Shown here: in pieces, positions 37,582-46,808 of the stretch
How positions within the stretch are numbered: the stretch's first letter is position 1
Layout: each line of letters starts with the position of its first letter
DNA from: Euglena gracilis
Lineage: Eukaryota > Euglenida > Euglenophyceae > Euglenales
DNA length: 64,000 bases
Direction: 5' to 3'
Assembly (NCBI GenBank): GCA_039621445.1
Contig: CP154955.1
Coordinates: 25,971,069-26,035,068 of the forward strand
Notes under the pieces: generated by a model
Told to the model about the DNA's origin: nothing
The model's input: only the letters and a program-made list of their open reading frames with translations
The model's database searches: none
Made by a program: the position numbers and the translations under genes

Positions 37582-38209
37582 CAAGTACACCAAGCACTGG
37601 AATACGTTTGGAAAGGTTATCCTGAAGTTGAGGAATGGATGCTACCGTTCAAGAACACCTGGCGCCGATGATCAAGTTGGAAGTTCAAGTTCCAAAACAC
37701 AAAACCTGCTGTCCAGTTCGAGATCAGAACACTTCTAGCTGGCTGTTTGACTTGGAGACGACAGTTGTGAAGAAGATGATGATCTATAAATTGGTTCTGC
37801 TGCTGTTCACCTTCACCAGCTCTTGGCAGGTGAATTCCCCCTCTCCCTCTCTCCCCTCCTGGCCCCCCTCCTGTCACTGCACTCCCTGGGCTAGTGTTGT
37901 CCTTACACGATGCCTTGCTTTTCCTTCCCCCAACAAAATCATTTCACAGCACATCCACACCCAGCGACCCAACATTCACCCACAAATCTTTCATCATCCA
38001 AATTTCTCCCCCACACCCCCCTTCCCCATTTCACTGCCAAATGCCCCCCTCCTTTCATTTCCACATCTGGGACATTCTTCCACCACTCCCAGTGGAATCT
38101 TACCGACCACTGTTGTAAACAATCTCCCTTTCCCATTTACACACCTTCCCCCCCACCAACATTCCTGCGCCATTTGCCATACCCTTCCCCTTGTCCCTTG
38201 TGTTCCCCC
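37582..38209. other. Retroelement segment without recognised gene
   Basis: A C/T-rich stretch between repeat A1 and the reverse transcriptase. Long open frames exist on the plus strand but are proline- and serine-rich and match nothing recognisable. A recombinase gene would be expected somewhere in such an element and was not found. Confidence 0.5.
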
Positions 38210-39493
38210 AGGGACCTTGGGTGCACTTCCTCCCCATTCCTCCCAAACCCAAAAAATTTTGTGGGGTTTCGGCGGAAGGGAGGATTTGGGGGAGATGAGG
38301 AGGTTATTTGAGAGAAGGGTAGATGTGATGGTGCCGGTCACGAGGTTGAAGAGGGAGTACGATGGGGCAAGGACGAGAATGTCGTCATAGTAGGTGAAGA
38401 TGAAGAAGTGTGTTCCGTTGGTGTACGTCGAAGGGAGGGAGGAAACAGCCTTCTGGATGAGGTCTTGAAGGGTAAGTTGGGCTAGTATGGGGGACATGTT
38501 CCAGCCGAAGGGAAGGCAGGGGAAGTAGAAGGAGGAGGTGCGGAAGGCGTGCTTGGCGGAAGGAGGAAGTTCGAGACTCCAAAAGAAATTGGTGAGGTCG
38601 ATGGTGGCAGCCCACAGTGTGCCGGGGGGGAATTTGGAAATGGTGTGGGAGATTTGGGGAAGGGAGGGGAGGTGGAATGGTGGAGGGTTGGAGAACGCGT
38701 TCGCCCAGCGCAAATCGGCAATAAAGCTGACTTTACTGCTGTTTTTGGGGTGGATAAAAGAGGCCATGTTGGAGGAGGGGTGGAAGTCCCCCGAAGATCT
38801 TGGTAGGGGAAGAAGGAACTTGTCCCGTGCCAAAGAGTGGAGAAGGACAAAAGTGAGTGGGGAGGGGCGTCGCTGAAGAGATGGTGGTGGTGGATGGTAG
38901 AGGAGGGTGTGGATGAGGCTGGGGGGGACAACAGTGTCCCAAATATGGGTCGGGATGGGATAGGAGCCGCGTTGTCCAAGCCCGCGTTCTGCAAGTTCTT
39001 TTGAGGGGGGAGCACAGGTGGCATCGTTGTAATACTTCAGTGTGAGTATAAGAAGCCAGTTGAGGGAGAGGACGGAGAGGAGGAGAGAGATGAGGCGACC
39101 CATGGTAAGGTGCAGAAGCGATGCAGTTTGGAGATCTAGGAGGACATTGAACATATTCCGGAGTATATGGTACATACACTTCCGGGATATTGGATGGGGG
39201 AGGTTAAGTTTTGACAAACGACCGGCTAGGCCCCACAGTGTATTTCGGGAGGGCGGATGGTCGTTCTCGTCTCCTTGACTTTGCGAGAGGCGGCGAAGGG
39301 TAGACGTCCGTGGGGATGCAGCCGGCTGGGGTAGTGAGTTCGGTGGTGGGCCAATTCGGGAAGAGGGGACGGCGGGCCTAAATATCTTGGCAGGGAAGAT
39401 TTGTTGAAGGGGTGAGCAGCCAAGATTGCGTGCGGGGGGGCTGGTGCGGCCGGGCAGCAGCGTAGGCCGAGGGGAAGCGCCAGGTTGTCCCAT
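38210..39493 (-). pseudogene. Reverse transcriptase of the retroelement (fingers and palm)
   Basis: The minus strand encodes a reverse transcriptase with, in order, FIADLRWANA (fingers), TIDLTNFFWSLELPP (motif with the first catalytic Asp), LPFGWNMSPILAQLTLQ (the PFG region) and FTYYDDILVLA (the YxDD box, near 38381-38392), followed by the palm end LLISPKSSLPP. After about 38260 the frame no longer looks like protein, and the thumb and RNase H are found instead on the plus strand at 39.8-40.6 kb. So this part is intact in motif terms but cut from the rest. Confidence 0.8.
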
Positions 39494-39881
39494 GTGAGGG
39501 TGGACAGTGCACCAAGGTTGTGGGCTGGTACTTGTCCTGTTGGGGAAAGACGTCCCAGGTGCCGCGTGACCACGCCCAAGGTGTCAGTTGGTGGCGGATA
39601 GGTATTGGAAAAGGGGAGTTGGCTGAGGACACTGGCCCGGGGTTGGGCTGAATGTCGCCGCAGAGAAGAACCCATTTTTTGTTCGGGAAAGTGTGGTCTT
39701 TTTCCTGGAAAGGTGTAGGGAGGTGTGTGTGGTTTGTCTTTTGTGCAGTCAGGGCCCGAGAGGCCCATTTTTGCGATGTTGTGGTGGAGGTGTTTGGGGA
39801 AGGAAAAAGGAAATAACTTGGCTCGGCAAGGTCTTCAACCTTTGCAACCGGACCATCCAAAACACCCTTGCCACATCCCAA
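39378..39881 (-). pseudogene. N-terminal ORF of the retroelement with a 2A-like peptide
   Basis: The frame contains GDIQPNPGP (about 39633-39662), matching the D-x-(E/I)-x-NPGP pattern of 2A ribosome-skipping peptides known from viruses and some non-LTR retrotransposons. It is preceded by a hydrophobic stretch (KKWVLLC), typical of 2A sites. It lies upstream of the reverse transcriptase on the same strand, in a different frame with overlap at 39378-39493. The rest is proline-rich and unrecognised. Confidence 0.55.
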
Positions 39882-40670
39882 AGGGCTCTTGCCCTATGCC
39901 TCCTCTGCGCCTATATTCCCCTACATCCTCGTGTAATCGACCGCCTCACCGGTTACATGCTGTGGTTCCACCGGCCACACCGTGGAACAACCCTATTCCT
40001 CCGGGGATGGTACTTGACAAAGTACCACCCCCAATGGCGTCGGCTCGACCACGCGCCCTGTCCAACAACTGAACTCTCCAGAAGGGCCCTCTTCCACCTC
40101 CTCTTACAGGCCTTCCCAAAAGCCCCGAAGGGCCACCCTCGTCCACCTCCTTTCTTACAACCCCTCGACCCACTTCCCACCTCCCCTATTCAACTCCCTA
40201 ATCTTCGTTGACGTGACGCCGACCTCACAACTGAAGGCTGCCAAATCGGTCTTTACTGCCCCACCGTCGGATGCCGAATCCAACGAATCCCCTGCCCAGC
40301 CATATCCCAACAACGTGCCGAGCTGCTTGCCTTGGAACAAGCTGTCCACTTCGCCCATAACACTGGTCTCCATTCCTGCACTATTATTGGGGACAACCTT
40401 TCCTCTCTCCACCTCCTTTCACACTTCACTCCCTCCCTCTCGAACCTACCCCTTTGTAAAGACCTCCGCCGTTTACTGAACTTTCTTATACGTACCAAAC
40501 TCATTGCCCAACTACTTTGGTGCCCTTCGTCCCTCCAACCTGCTGACCCGATCTCCCGTTGGAACCTGTCCCCCTACTTATCACTCCCAAACCAATCTGT
40601 TGAAGAACGATTCTCCTCTCTCTGTCGTTCCTACCATCAATGCCGCCCCATCGGGATCCTTCACGGGTAA
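39800..40670 (+). pseudogene. Retroelement thumb/connection and RNase H domain
   Basis: Plus-strand coding in shifting frames. The segment RVIDRLTGYMLWFHRP resembles the connection region after a reverse transcriptase palm. RNase H follows with its four acidic residues in order: FVDVTPT (about 40205), AELLALEQA (about 40320), IIGDNLSSL (about 40385) and PADPISRW (about 40550). One frame change lies between the first and second. The orientation is opposite to the reverse transcriptase, although the two domains belong to one polyprotein in all related elements. Confidence 0.7.
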
Positions 40671-40674
40671 CGGT

Positions 40675-40717
40675 GGGTGTGTTGTCCATTCCCATGTGTT
40701 CCCATGCTTCGCGGATC
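40675..40717 (+). repeat. Retroelement direct repeat B1
   Basis: 43 bases identical to 40912-40954. Directly precedes A2. Confidence 0.95.
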
Positions 40718-40813
40718 CTACGATCCCCGATCGCCAGATCCGCGACAGTAAATTAGGTATTGGCGCTGCCCATCCCCTGTTCTGCAGTGTATTTTTCACG
40801 AAAGGAAGTACAC
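40710..40813 (+). repeat. Retroelement direct repeat A2
   Basis: Identical to A1 at 37478-37581. It overlaps the end of B1 in GCGGATC. Confidence 0.95.
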
Positions 40814-40911
40814 TCTCTACCCCACCTCACCTTGCCACTGATGCTCCATCGTGTCTCCGTTGAGGTGTTTTGCACAATATCTGACCACCTAAGAACGTTG
40901 CCGCCACCTTC

Positions 40912-40954
40912 GGGTGTGTTGTCCATTCCCATGTGTTCCCATGCTTCGCGGATC
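40912..40954 (+). repeat. Retroelement direct repeat B2
   Basis: Identical to B1; forms the right terminus of the element next to helicase coding sequence. Confidence 0.95.
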
Positions 40955-41007
40955 TGGTTCCAGTCGAGGACGCCGTAGTGCTCGCGGATCGTCTCCCCCT
41001 GGGCCAT
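40955..41007 (-). pseudogene. Helicase fragment between the two insertions
   Basis: Eighteen codons of the viral helicase (MAQGETIREHYGVLDWN and on) lie between the SINE and the retroelement. They hold the second half of motif V (QGET) and lead toward motif VI at 37484. The apparent ATG start at 41007 is an internal codon of the interrupted gene. Confidence 0.85.
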
Positions 41008-41464
41008 CAGGACTTGCCTAGTTCGCGACTAGGATACAATTTCCTGTTTGCCTTTCCTTTCTCGCCCGTGGAGCTACACTCCGCCGGGGGGCATTAGCCC
41101 TGGGGTACGAGGCACTCGAGGTCCTCCATCCCCGACCAGGGTCTCGAACCACCGTATCCAACGGGTGCGTGTTGTCTACCTTGCCGAGCTGTAGGCCGAA
41201 GCCAGATGATGCTACGATGCAAGGCAGGCAACCGCCGTAACACATGGTTACGGCGCTCACCCGTCGGGCACGGTGGGACGATCCACCGATCTGTTTGCCC
41301 ACCAGCGACGCCATCGGAACTCCCGCCGTACAGCGGCCATTCCTTACCCCGCCCGGCAGCGTCGCGATGCCGTGGCTGGTCCGATCCGGGAATCGAACCC
41401 GCGCGTCTGACGGATGGTACCGATCGAGGCCGGCCCTCTGTCCGCTTGACTAACGCAGGGGACA
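41008..41464 (-). mobile_element. Dimeric tRNA-derived SINE inserted in the helicase gene
   Basis: A 457-base insertion flanked by the 8-base target duplication TGGGCCAT (41000-41007 and 41465-41472). In minus orientation it begins at 41464 with a tRNA-like unit: A box TTAGTCAAGCGG (41442-41453) and B box GGTTCGATTCC (41389-41399), a perfect pol III consensus. A second tRNA-like unit follows with an A-box-like CTACAGCTCGGC (about 41182-41193) and B box GGTTCGAGACC (41140-41150). The unrelated tail runs to 41008. The stems do not form complete cloverleafs, so these are not working tRNAs. The second unit is related to 63560-63640. Confidence 0.8.
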
Positions 41465-41472
41465 TGGGCCAT

Positions 41473-41840
41473 GTGGCTGGTGACGCAGAAGCCGGGGGTG
41501 AAGTTGAAGGCGAAGTCGAAGAAGGTGAGGACGACGTCATCGGCGGTGTCCGCGTCGTCGTCCGGTTGGCCTCCCCGGAGGCCGTCGACCCATCGCAGTG
41601 TGACGGTGCGCTTCTCGGGGTCGATGGCCTGGAGGACGGCGCGGCGGTTGTTGACGACCTCGGGGGTGTTGCTGCCGTCGGGCTGCTTCCGGTCGCGGAG
41701 GGTGTTGCGGCTGACGACCTCCATGCCCTCGCCGTAGACGAAGTTTTGGAGGTACTCCCAGTGGCGGGGGGCGCGCCGGGTCCATCCGGGGTTCATCAGC
41801 GACTTGTCGGGTACCGGATCGACCACCTGCGGGATTCCGG
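41473..41840 (-). pseudogene. Helicase fragment upstream of the SINE
   Basis: Frame-shifted continuation of the helicase after about 41835. It reads through MNPGWTRRAPRHWEYLQNF and a conserved helicase C-terminal region ending GFCVTSHMA, the first half of motif V, where the SINE begins. The main frame stops at 41796, so one frame change of unknown cause lies near 41800-41850 with no homopolymer longer than three there. Confidence 0.75.
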
Positions 41841-44800
41841 ATTCCACGTGGTGTCGGCCGCCGTGGCGGGGTCGTCCGCATCTTTGACCGCTTCCTGGTT
41901 GGTGTTGTTGCGCTTGCGCCAGGCGCCGGGCTGTACGGTGTCCATGAGGGTGTGGAACTCCTTGCGGAAGTGCGCGGCGTCGAAGCGGGGGTTGTTGAGG
42001 GACGTCTTGAAGTCGACGTAGACTGTCTCGAGGTCGAAGGGGTAGACGGTGCGATCGGGGTGGTGCTCCATCCAGCGCGTCATGCAGTACCAGTTGCAGG
42101 CCTTGCGCGTCTGGTTGGTGTGGCAGAGGAAGCGCCACATTGGGATGTTGGGGCGGACGGGGAAGTCCTCGGGGCGGAGTGTGGTGGTGACGCACGCGGG
42201 GTTGGCGCAGATGGCCTGGAGGAGGGGGTCGTCGGTGCGCATGCACTCCGTCAACTGGACCCAGCGACCGCCGACGTTGCGGACGCGGTCGTAGACGAGG
42301 TAGGGGAAGATGTCGGTGTGGTCGAAGTAGTTGTAGTCGTCGGAGGGGAGGGCGTAGGCGTAGGGCTCGACGGGGGGCAGCTGGTGGAAGTCGCCCGAGA
42401 GGACGATGCGGGTCTGGGTGGAGACGCGGTGGAAGAGGACGAGGCACTCGAGGAGGGCGAGGGGGATCATGGAGATCTCGTCGACGATCAACAGATCGAT
42501 CTCGAGGTGGCGGAGGTGGGCGGCGAAGCGCTTGCTGTAGACGATGGTGCAGCGGGGGTCGTTGCGGCCGTCGAGGCCGAAGAGGCTGTTGAGGGTGAGG
42601 GCGTCGAAGCCCAACTGGACGCAGGCGGCGTGGGTGAACGACGTGCGGACGACGTTCCACCGGAGGCGGACGGCGTAGTCGTGGAGGCGCCGCAGGAGGT
42701 GGGTCTTGCCGGTGCCGGCCGGGCCGGTGATGACGAGGCCGCTGCGCTCGGTGTCGGCCTCGCGGAACCACTCGCCGCAGAGGTTGTCCAGGTACTGGCC
42801 GTCGCGCACCCCGTCCCCCGGACGGACGATGCGCAGGGTGGAGCGCCAGGAGGCCAGCCAGTCGCGGGACTCCGGGTCCTCGAGCTCGGGGGCGGCGTCC
42901 GGGGCGTTGAGGAGGAATTTCTTGACCTGCCCCTCTGTGCGAGCCTGTTGGTAGTTGGGGTAGGAGGTCTTCCACTTGTCGACGGCCTTGATGGCCTCGG
43001 ATTTGTAGCGGCCGATGAAGCCCTGCTCCAGGAGGTGCCGCGTGGTGAGGGTGTCGGCGCCATCCATGTTTTGGCGGTTGTGTTTGAGGGTGCGCACCCA
43101 TTCCGCGTGGCGGTGTTCGGGGCGGACGCGGTACTCCACGGCGTCGATGTTGATCTGGATGAGGGCGTTGAGCGGGATGGGTCGGCAGAGGTCGAACATC
43201 CGAACGGCCTGGTCCTCGAGGACGATGTTGTAGACGGGCTGTAGATGGAAGGAGCGGTAGGTCCAGCCACTGGTCGTCATCTCGTAGTGGCAGTACTCCG
43301 TGCGGTCCCAGTATGGGTCGCGGCCGTAGACGCGGGACAGTTTGACCTTGGCCAGTTGGTCCTCGGTGTAGACGCGGAGCATGAGCTGGTACATCTCCCC
43401 GAGGCTGCGGAATACGTAGCGGTTGCCGGAGTAGGGGACGGTGGTGCCGTTGCACAGGCCGACGAGCTGGTTGATGAGCTTCTTGGGGATGGCGGCGTCC
43501 GCGGGGTCCTGGAGTCCCGGGTGTTTGTAGACGGTGTCGATGAGGTTGACGAAGGCGGTGACCAGGGCCGTGCCGAAGTTGGACTGGCGGCGGGCGTGGG
43601 TGGTGCACACGAGCTCCACGTCGGCGTGGGTGAGGAGGCCGCGGTGGAGGAGGGCGCGGAGCATGCGGTGGCTCATGGTGCGCTTCTCCGCGTCGGGGGC
43701 GAAGCAGGGGAGGCGCTCCCAGTCGGCGTGGGTTCCGCGGGTTTGCCGCTCGGCGGCGGAGGGGATGCGGACGAGGTAGTGCCCGATGGGGATCGCGGCG
43801 TGTTCGACGGGGTCGAAGGGGACCACGCGGTTGGTGAGGTCGTGGATGGGGAACTCGTCGCGGTCCGCGTGCATGGCGAGGAGGGTGGCCGTGTAGCTGC
43901 GGATGAGGTCCACGCGCCGGCGCTGGTTCTCGGGGATGAGCTCGGCGGGGGGCGCGTCATCCCGCTCGGGGAGGGCGTAGGGCGGGTGGAAGGTCTTCTG
44001 GAGGAGCTTGGGGCGGTGGTAGGGGTGGTGGTTGTCGAGGAGGCGCTGGAGGTTGGGGGGGTACTGCGACAGACAGTCCCATAGGCTGGTGCCGAACCGG
44101 CCGATCCGCGACAGTTCCCTGTACAGCATGCGCCAGGCGTAGGAGGCGATGCCCACGGGGCGGAAGGGCTCCTTGGGGTACAACAGGGTGTGCAGCTTGA
44201 GGAGGTGGTGGATGTCCGGGATGGCCACCCACACGATGTTCTTGATTCGGAGCTGCTTGCAGTGGCCGTTGAAGCTGCGCGCGGCGGTGGTGGCGTCCCA
44301 GGCGAGGATGCAGGTGCAGTAGTGGTAGAGGAACTCGACGTCGGGCTCATCGGTGCAGATGTAGAAGTGGATGAGGTGGACGTGGGGCCCCTCCTGGTAG
44401 TCGGGGCGGATCTTGGCGCGGACGAGGGCCTGGTCGTCGGCCTTGGTGAAGAAGTGGAAGCGGTCCGTGTCCGTCACCAGGGGGTACTGAGACGTCGTCT
44501 TTTTGTTGGAGCTGCCCACGCGGTCGACGCCCGACCGGACCGCCTGCACGTCGTGGGAGTCGTCCTCGCGCTCGTCCAACTCCCAGTCGATGGGGGCGTC
44601 GGGTCCGGCGACGGCCTCCGCGTCGCGCTGCGAGGCCGGGGTGGTGTCCGGGTGCAGGACGCGGTCCAGGGAGCGCATGCGCTTGCGACGGTTGGGGGTG
44701 GTCTCCGTCTCGTGTCCGTTGTGGAGACCGGCCGAGCCGTCCATCATGTGGTAGCCGGTGAAGCGACGTCGTCCGAGGCGGTGGGCGGCCGAGTTCATGA

Positions 44801-45686
44801 TACTTTTGACGACCTCCTTGTCGGTGAAGGGGATGACGTGATCGCCCACGACGGTGTAGGCGACGGTGCGGAAGTCCTTGCGGGGCTTCTCCGGGATATG
44901 CAGGAGGATGATGCCCCGCGTGATGTCGAGGGCGGCGTGGCCGTAGCGGAAGGCCTCGGCATGCGCCTGGATGTCCGCCGGGCAGAGGCCGTCGGTGAGT
45001 GTCCCCACGGCGTCGCCGTTGGCGTTCAGCCACTCGTTGACCATGGCGGGCTCGAACATCCGATTGGGCATTGCACGGCCGCGCTCCGAGGGGGGGTTGC
45101 GCTCCCGCAGCATCTCGTATGCGCACATGCGGTTGCACTCGTGGGCCGCGATCTCGTCGGGGATGAGGCGCATCAGCGCCGGCACGTCCACCCCCTGGAT
45201 GTGGTAGCGGAAGGAGCGGTGCCTGGGGCGGATGTCGTCGAGGTAGCCGAAGCACTTGCGTTTGGCGAAGTAGTCCTTCTGGCGCCGCAGGATGGTGTCC
45301 CGGTCGGCGTCGGAGCCGCGGGCGAGGATGCGGAAGACGTCCTCGTTGGTGAGCACCTGCTGGGAGCCGTTCCACACCGCCACGGGCTCCTGGGTGGCGG
45401 GGTCGCAGTAGAGGTCGGGGAGGTTGTCGCGGGCGTACATCCCGAAGGCGGCGAAGTTGGTTTTGAGCTCGGTGCGGATGACCTCCTCCACCCGCTCCTG
45501 CTCGTTGGGGCTGCCCGGGGGTACGTCCACCACGGCCCGGAACGTGCGCCACGAGGTGGTCGACGCCGGGTCGGAGGGCGCGTTGGGGACCATGACGCTG
45601 AACTGTACCAGCTGGGAGCCCGCGCCGAGGCGCAGGTCGCCCACGCGGTACTGCTGGCTGTCGCGGTTCCGCTTGATGAGTTGCAT
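41796..45686 (-). CDS. Viral replication protein: polymerase-like region fused to Pif1-type SF1 helicase (5' part)
   Basis: About 1,296 residues from ATG 45686. The C-terminal part is a Pif1/RecD-type SF1 helicase: Walker A GPAGTGKTHLL (about residue 984), Walker B LLIVDEISM (about 1065), motif III LSGDFHQLPPV, then QLTECMRTDDP. The middle resembles a family B DNA polymerase palm: DLIRSYTATL (about 592, motif A), KKLINQLVGL (about 734, motif B) and NIDAVEY (about 842, in the motif C place but not a normal DTD). If so, the polymerase may be inactive or very diverged. The first 400 residues are unrecognised. The gene is preceded by AT-rich DNA, not by the GTTGGATC motif, fitting early expression. 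Later parts are at 41473-41840, 40955-41007 and 37009-37484. Confidence 0.85.
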   Translation of the reverse strand: MQLIKRNRDSQQYRVGDLRLGAGSQLVQFSVMVPNAPSDPASTTSWRTFRAVVDVPPGSPNEQERVEEVIRTELKTNFAAFGMYARDNLPDLYCDPATQEPVAVWNGSQQVLTNEDVFRILARGSDADRDTILRRQKDYFAKRKCFGYLDDIRPRHRSFRYHIQGVDVPALMRLIPDEIAAHECNRMCAYEMLRERNPPSERGRAMPNRMFEPAMVNEWLNANGDAVGTLTDGLCPADIQAHAEAFRYGHAALDITRGIILLHIPEKPRKDFRTVAYTVVGDHVIPFTDKEVVKSIMNSAAHRLGRRRFTGYHMMDGSAGLHNGHETETTPNRRKRMRSLDRVLHPDTTPASQRDAEAVAGPDAPIDWELDEREDDSHDVQAVRSGVDRVGSSNKKTTSQYPLVTDTDRFHFFTKADDQALVRAKIRPDYQEGPHVHLIHFYICTDEPDVEFLYHYCTCILAWDATTAARSFNGHCKQLRIKNIVWVAIPDIHHLLKLHTLLYPKEPFRPVGIASYAWRMLYRELSRIGRFGTSLWDCLSQYPPNLQRLLDNHHPYHRPKLLQKTFHPPYALPERDDAPPAELIPENQRRRVDLIRSYTATLLAMHADRDEFPIHDLTNRVVPFDPVEHAAIPIGHYLVRIPSAAERQTRGTHADWERLPCFAPDAEKRTMSHRMLRALLHRGLLTHADVELVCTTHARRQSNFGTALVTAFVNLIDTVYKHPGLQDPADAAIPKKLINQLVGLCNGTTVPYSGNRYVFRSLGEMYQLMLRVYTEDQLAKVKLSRVYGRDPYWDRTEYCHYEMTTSGWTYRSFHLQPVYNIVLEDQAVRMFDLCRPIPLNALIQINIDAVEYRVRPEHRHAEWVRTLKHNRQNMDGADTLTTRHLLEQGFIGRYKSEAIKAVDKWKTSYPNYQQARTEGQVKKFLLNAPDAAPELEDPESRDWLASWRSTLRIVRPGDGVRDGQYLDNLCGEWFREADTERSGLVITGPAGTGKTHLLRRLHDYAVRLRWNVVRTSFTHAACVQLGFDALTLNSLFGLDGRNDPRCTIVYSKRFAAHLRHLEIDLLIVDEISMIPLALLECLVLFHRVSTQTRIVLSGDFHQLPPVEPYAYALPSDDYNYFDHTDIFPYLVYDRVRNVGGRWVQLTECMRTDDPLLQAICANPACVTTTLRPEDFPVRPNIPMWRFLCHTNQTRKACNWYCMTRWMEHHPDRTVYPFDLETVYVDFKTSLNNPRFDAAHFRKEFHTLMDTVQPGAWRKRNNTNQEAVKDADDPATAADTTWNPESRRWSIRYPTSR

Positions 45687-45714
45687 GCTGTGGCGGGTTG
45701 GTCGCAAGAGATCT

Positions 45715-45800
45715 GTGCGAGAACGGCGAAATTGATTTTTTTTGTTTGTATATTATTCCCCCGACATCCCAATCCCAATTCCCTCCCAAACCCCTGTAAC
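45715..45800 (-). promoter_or_regulatory. AT-rich upstream region of the replication gene
   Basis: The only AT-rich interval in this part of the viral DNA. On the minus strand it contains AATAATATACAAAC and a poly-A run just before the start at 45686. It lacks the GTTGGATC element, so it probably represents a different, early class of promoter. Confidence 0.45.
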
Positions 45801-45949
45801 AACCGTTGTGACCCATCCATCCTTCCATCAACACGAAGAGGCGAGGCACGAAGCAACGGCGGGGAATCTCTCAGTGCCCAACGGGCGGCGGTTCAGTCTC
45901 GAGTGTCCGGGGAGCGGGGGCGGAGTGTACAGCGACGCAGCGGAGCGGG

Positions 45950-46448
45950 TCAGGGAAGCGGCGGGGCGAAGCGTTGGCTGCGACGGTACAGGAAGGGTTC
46001 GACGTAGGTGCCGCGGATCCACTGCATCCGGCGAAGCCAGTTGCGGACGTGGAACCAGCACGCGCGGGTCAGATGCCAGGGGTGGTGCGCATCAGGTCTC
46101 GTCGAAGAGCCAATGGCGTCGTCCCCCGAGGGCGGGGACGCTCCGAAGGACGTTGGGCGCACCGTCGAACGCGGAGCGGGCGGACAGCGGGAGAAGGGGC
46201 GTTGCGCTCCGGTTGAACGACCCGATGACATCCTTGGCATAGCCGGTGTGGTGCATGCGGGTGATGGCCGATCGGTCCCCGATGATGTGCCGGTGCGGGT
46301 TGTTGGTGTACGGCCGCCACACCACGGGGTAGCGGGGACGGCGGGCGCCGGTCCAGTTGCCGATGTTGGCCCGGCGCTTCCACGGGATGGTGGTCGCGTC
46401 GTAGGGCTTGAATCGCTCACTGCGGACCGCGGGTCCGTCGACGTCCAT
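45950..46448 (-). CDS. Viral protein of about 165 residues, unknown, with one frame change
   Basis: Starts at ATG 46448, six bases after a motif variant GTAGGATAC. The first frame reads 118 residues and stops at 46092; a second frame continues with a natural-looking Trp/Arg-rich segment (HLTRACWFHVRNWLRRMQW) to a stop at 45950. A single frame change near 46100, in a region of G/C runs, would give one protein. No family recognised; its place in the minus-strand structural block suggests a virion role. Confidence 0.55.
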
Positions 46449-46452
46449 CGTA

Positions 46453-46461
46453 GTATCCTAC
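46453..46461 (-). promoter_or_regulatory. GTTGGATC-type motif (variant GTAGGATAC)
   Basis: Five bases upstream of the start at 46448; one base off the shared core. Confidence 0.5.
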
Positions 46462-46472
46462 AGCGGTGGCGG

Positions 46473-46805
46473 TCAGAGGACGCGCTCGGTGATGCCGGCC
46501 AGGTAGTGACCGAACAGCCGGGTGGGGATGCCCACGGCCTCCAGCCAGTGCTGGATCTCCTTCAGCGTGGCGAACTGCATCCCGTACCGCAGGCACTGGA
46601 CGATCACCGGGTCCCGGGCCATCATCAGCGGCACGGGGTAGAAGAAGCTGGTGAAGTTGGTGGCGTCCGAGATGTACAGCATGATGGTCAGGTAGGCCGC
46701 CTCGTCGGCCATGCGGACGATCCACCCGCCCGGCCGGGTGGCCGCGGCGCCCGCGGGGTCGCCGAGCGGGATCATTTCGGGGTTGAACGCGGCGGACATC
46801 GACAT
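46473..46805 (-). CDS. Viral protein, 110 residues, hydrophobic centre
   Basis: Begins MSMSAAFNPEM; a second ATG lies two codons in. The middle is hydrophobic (YLTIMLYISDATNFTSFFYP). It starts four bases after the stop of the upstream gene. No family is recognised. A GTTGGATCC motif lies 82 bases upstream, inside the preceding gene. Confidence 0.7.
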   Translation of the reverse strand: MSMSAAFNPEMIPLGDPAGAAATRPGGWIVRMADEAAYLTIMLYISDATNFTSFFYPVPLMMARDPVIVQCLRYGMQFATLKEIQHWLEAVGIPTRLFGHYLAGITERVL

Positions 46806-46808
46806 GAT

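Larger units (their letters stand above)
37485..40954. mobile_element. Retroelement with split direct repeats, inserted in the helicase gene
   Basis: A 3.5-kb insertion interrupts the helicase reading frame: the coding sequence at 40955 continues at 37484, and GCGGATC is shared by both edges. Its repeats are arranged A1 - genes - B1 A2 - B2, the split-direct-repeat layout of tyrosine-recombinase retroelements (PAT, Ngaro, Kangaroo). It carries reverse transcriptase and RNase H domains and a 2A-like peptide. No tyrosine recombinase was recognised. The reverse transcriptase and the RNase H lie on opposite strands, so the interior has been inverted or rearranged. Confidence 0.75.

Noticed and set aside
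37635-38390. 251-codon plus-strand frame in the retroelement
   Set aside because: Pro/Ser-rich translation opposite the reverse transcriptase region; no gag, recombinase or zinc motif.
41375-41464. Functional tRNA gene on the minus strand
   Set aside because: Pol III boxes are good but the acceptor and anticodon stems do not pair fully, and the unit is the head of an insert with target duplications.
41952-43244. 430-codon plus-strand open frame, and other long frames opposite the viral genes (41344-43608, 44190-46007, 54399-56456, 52030-54336 beyond the capsid start)
   Set aside because: These are shadows of GC-rich genes: third-position GC keeps the opposite and shifted frames free of stops. 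They have no motifs, while the chosen frames carry catalytic motifs or start signals.
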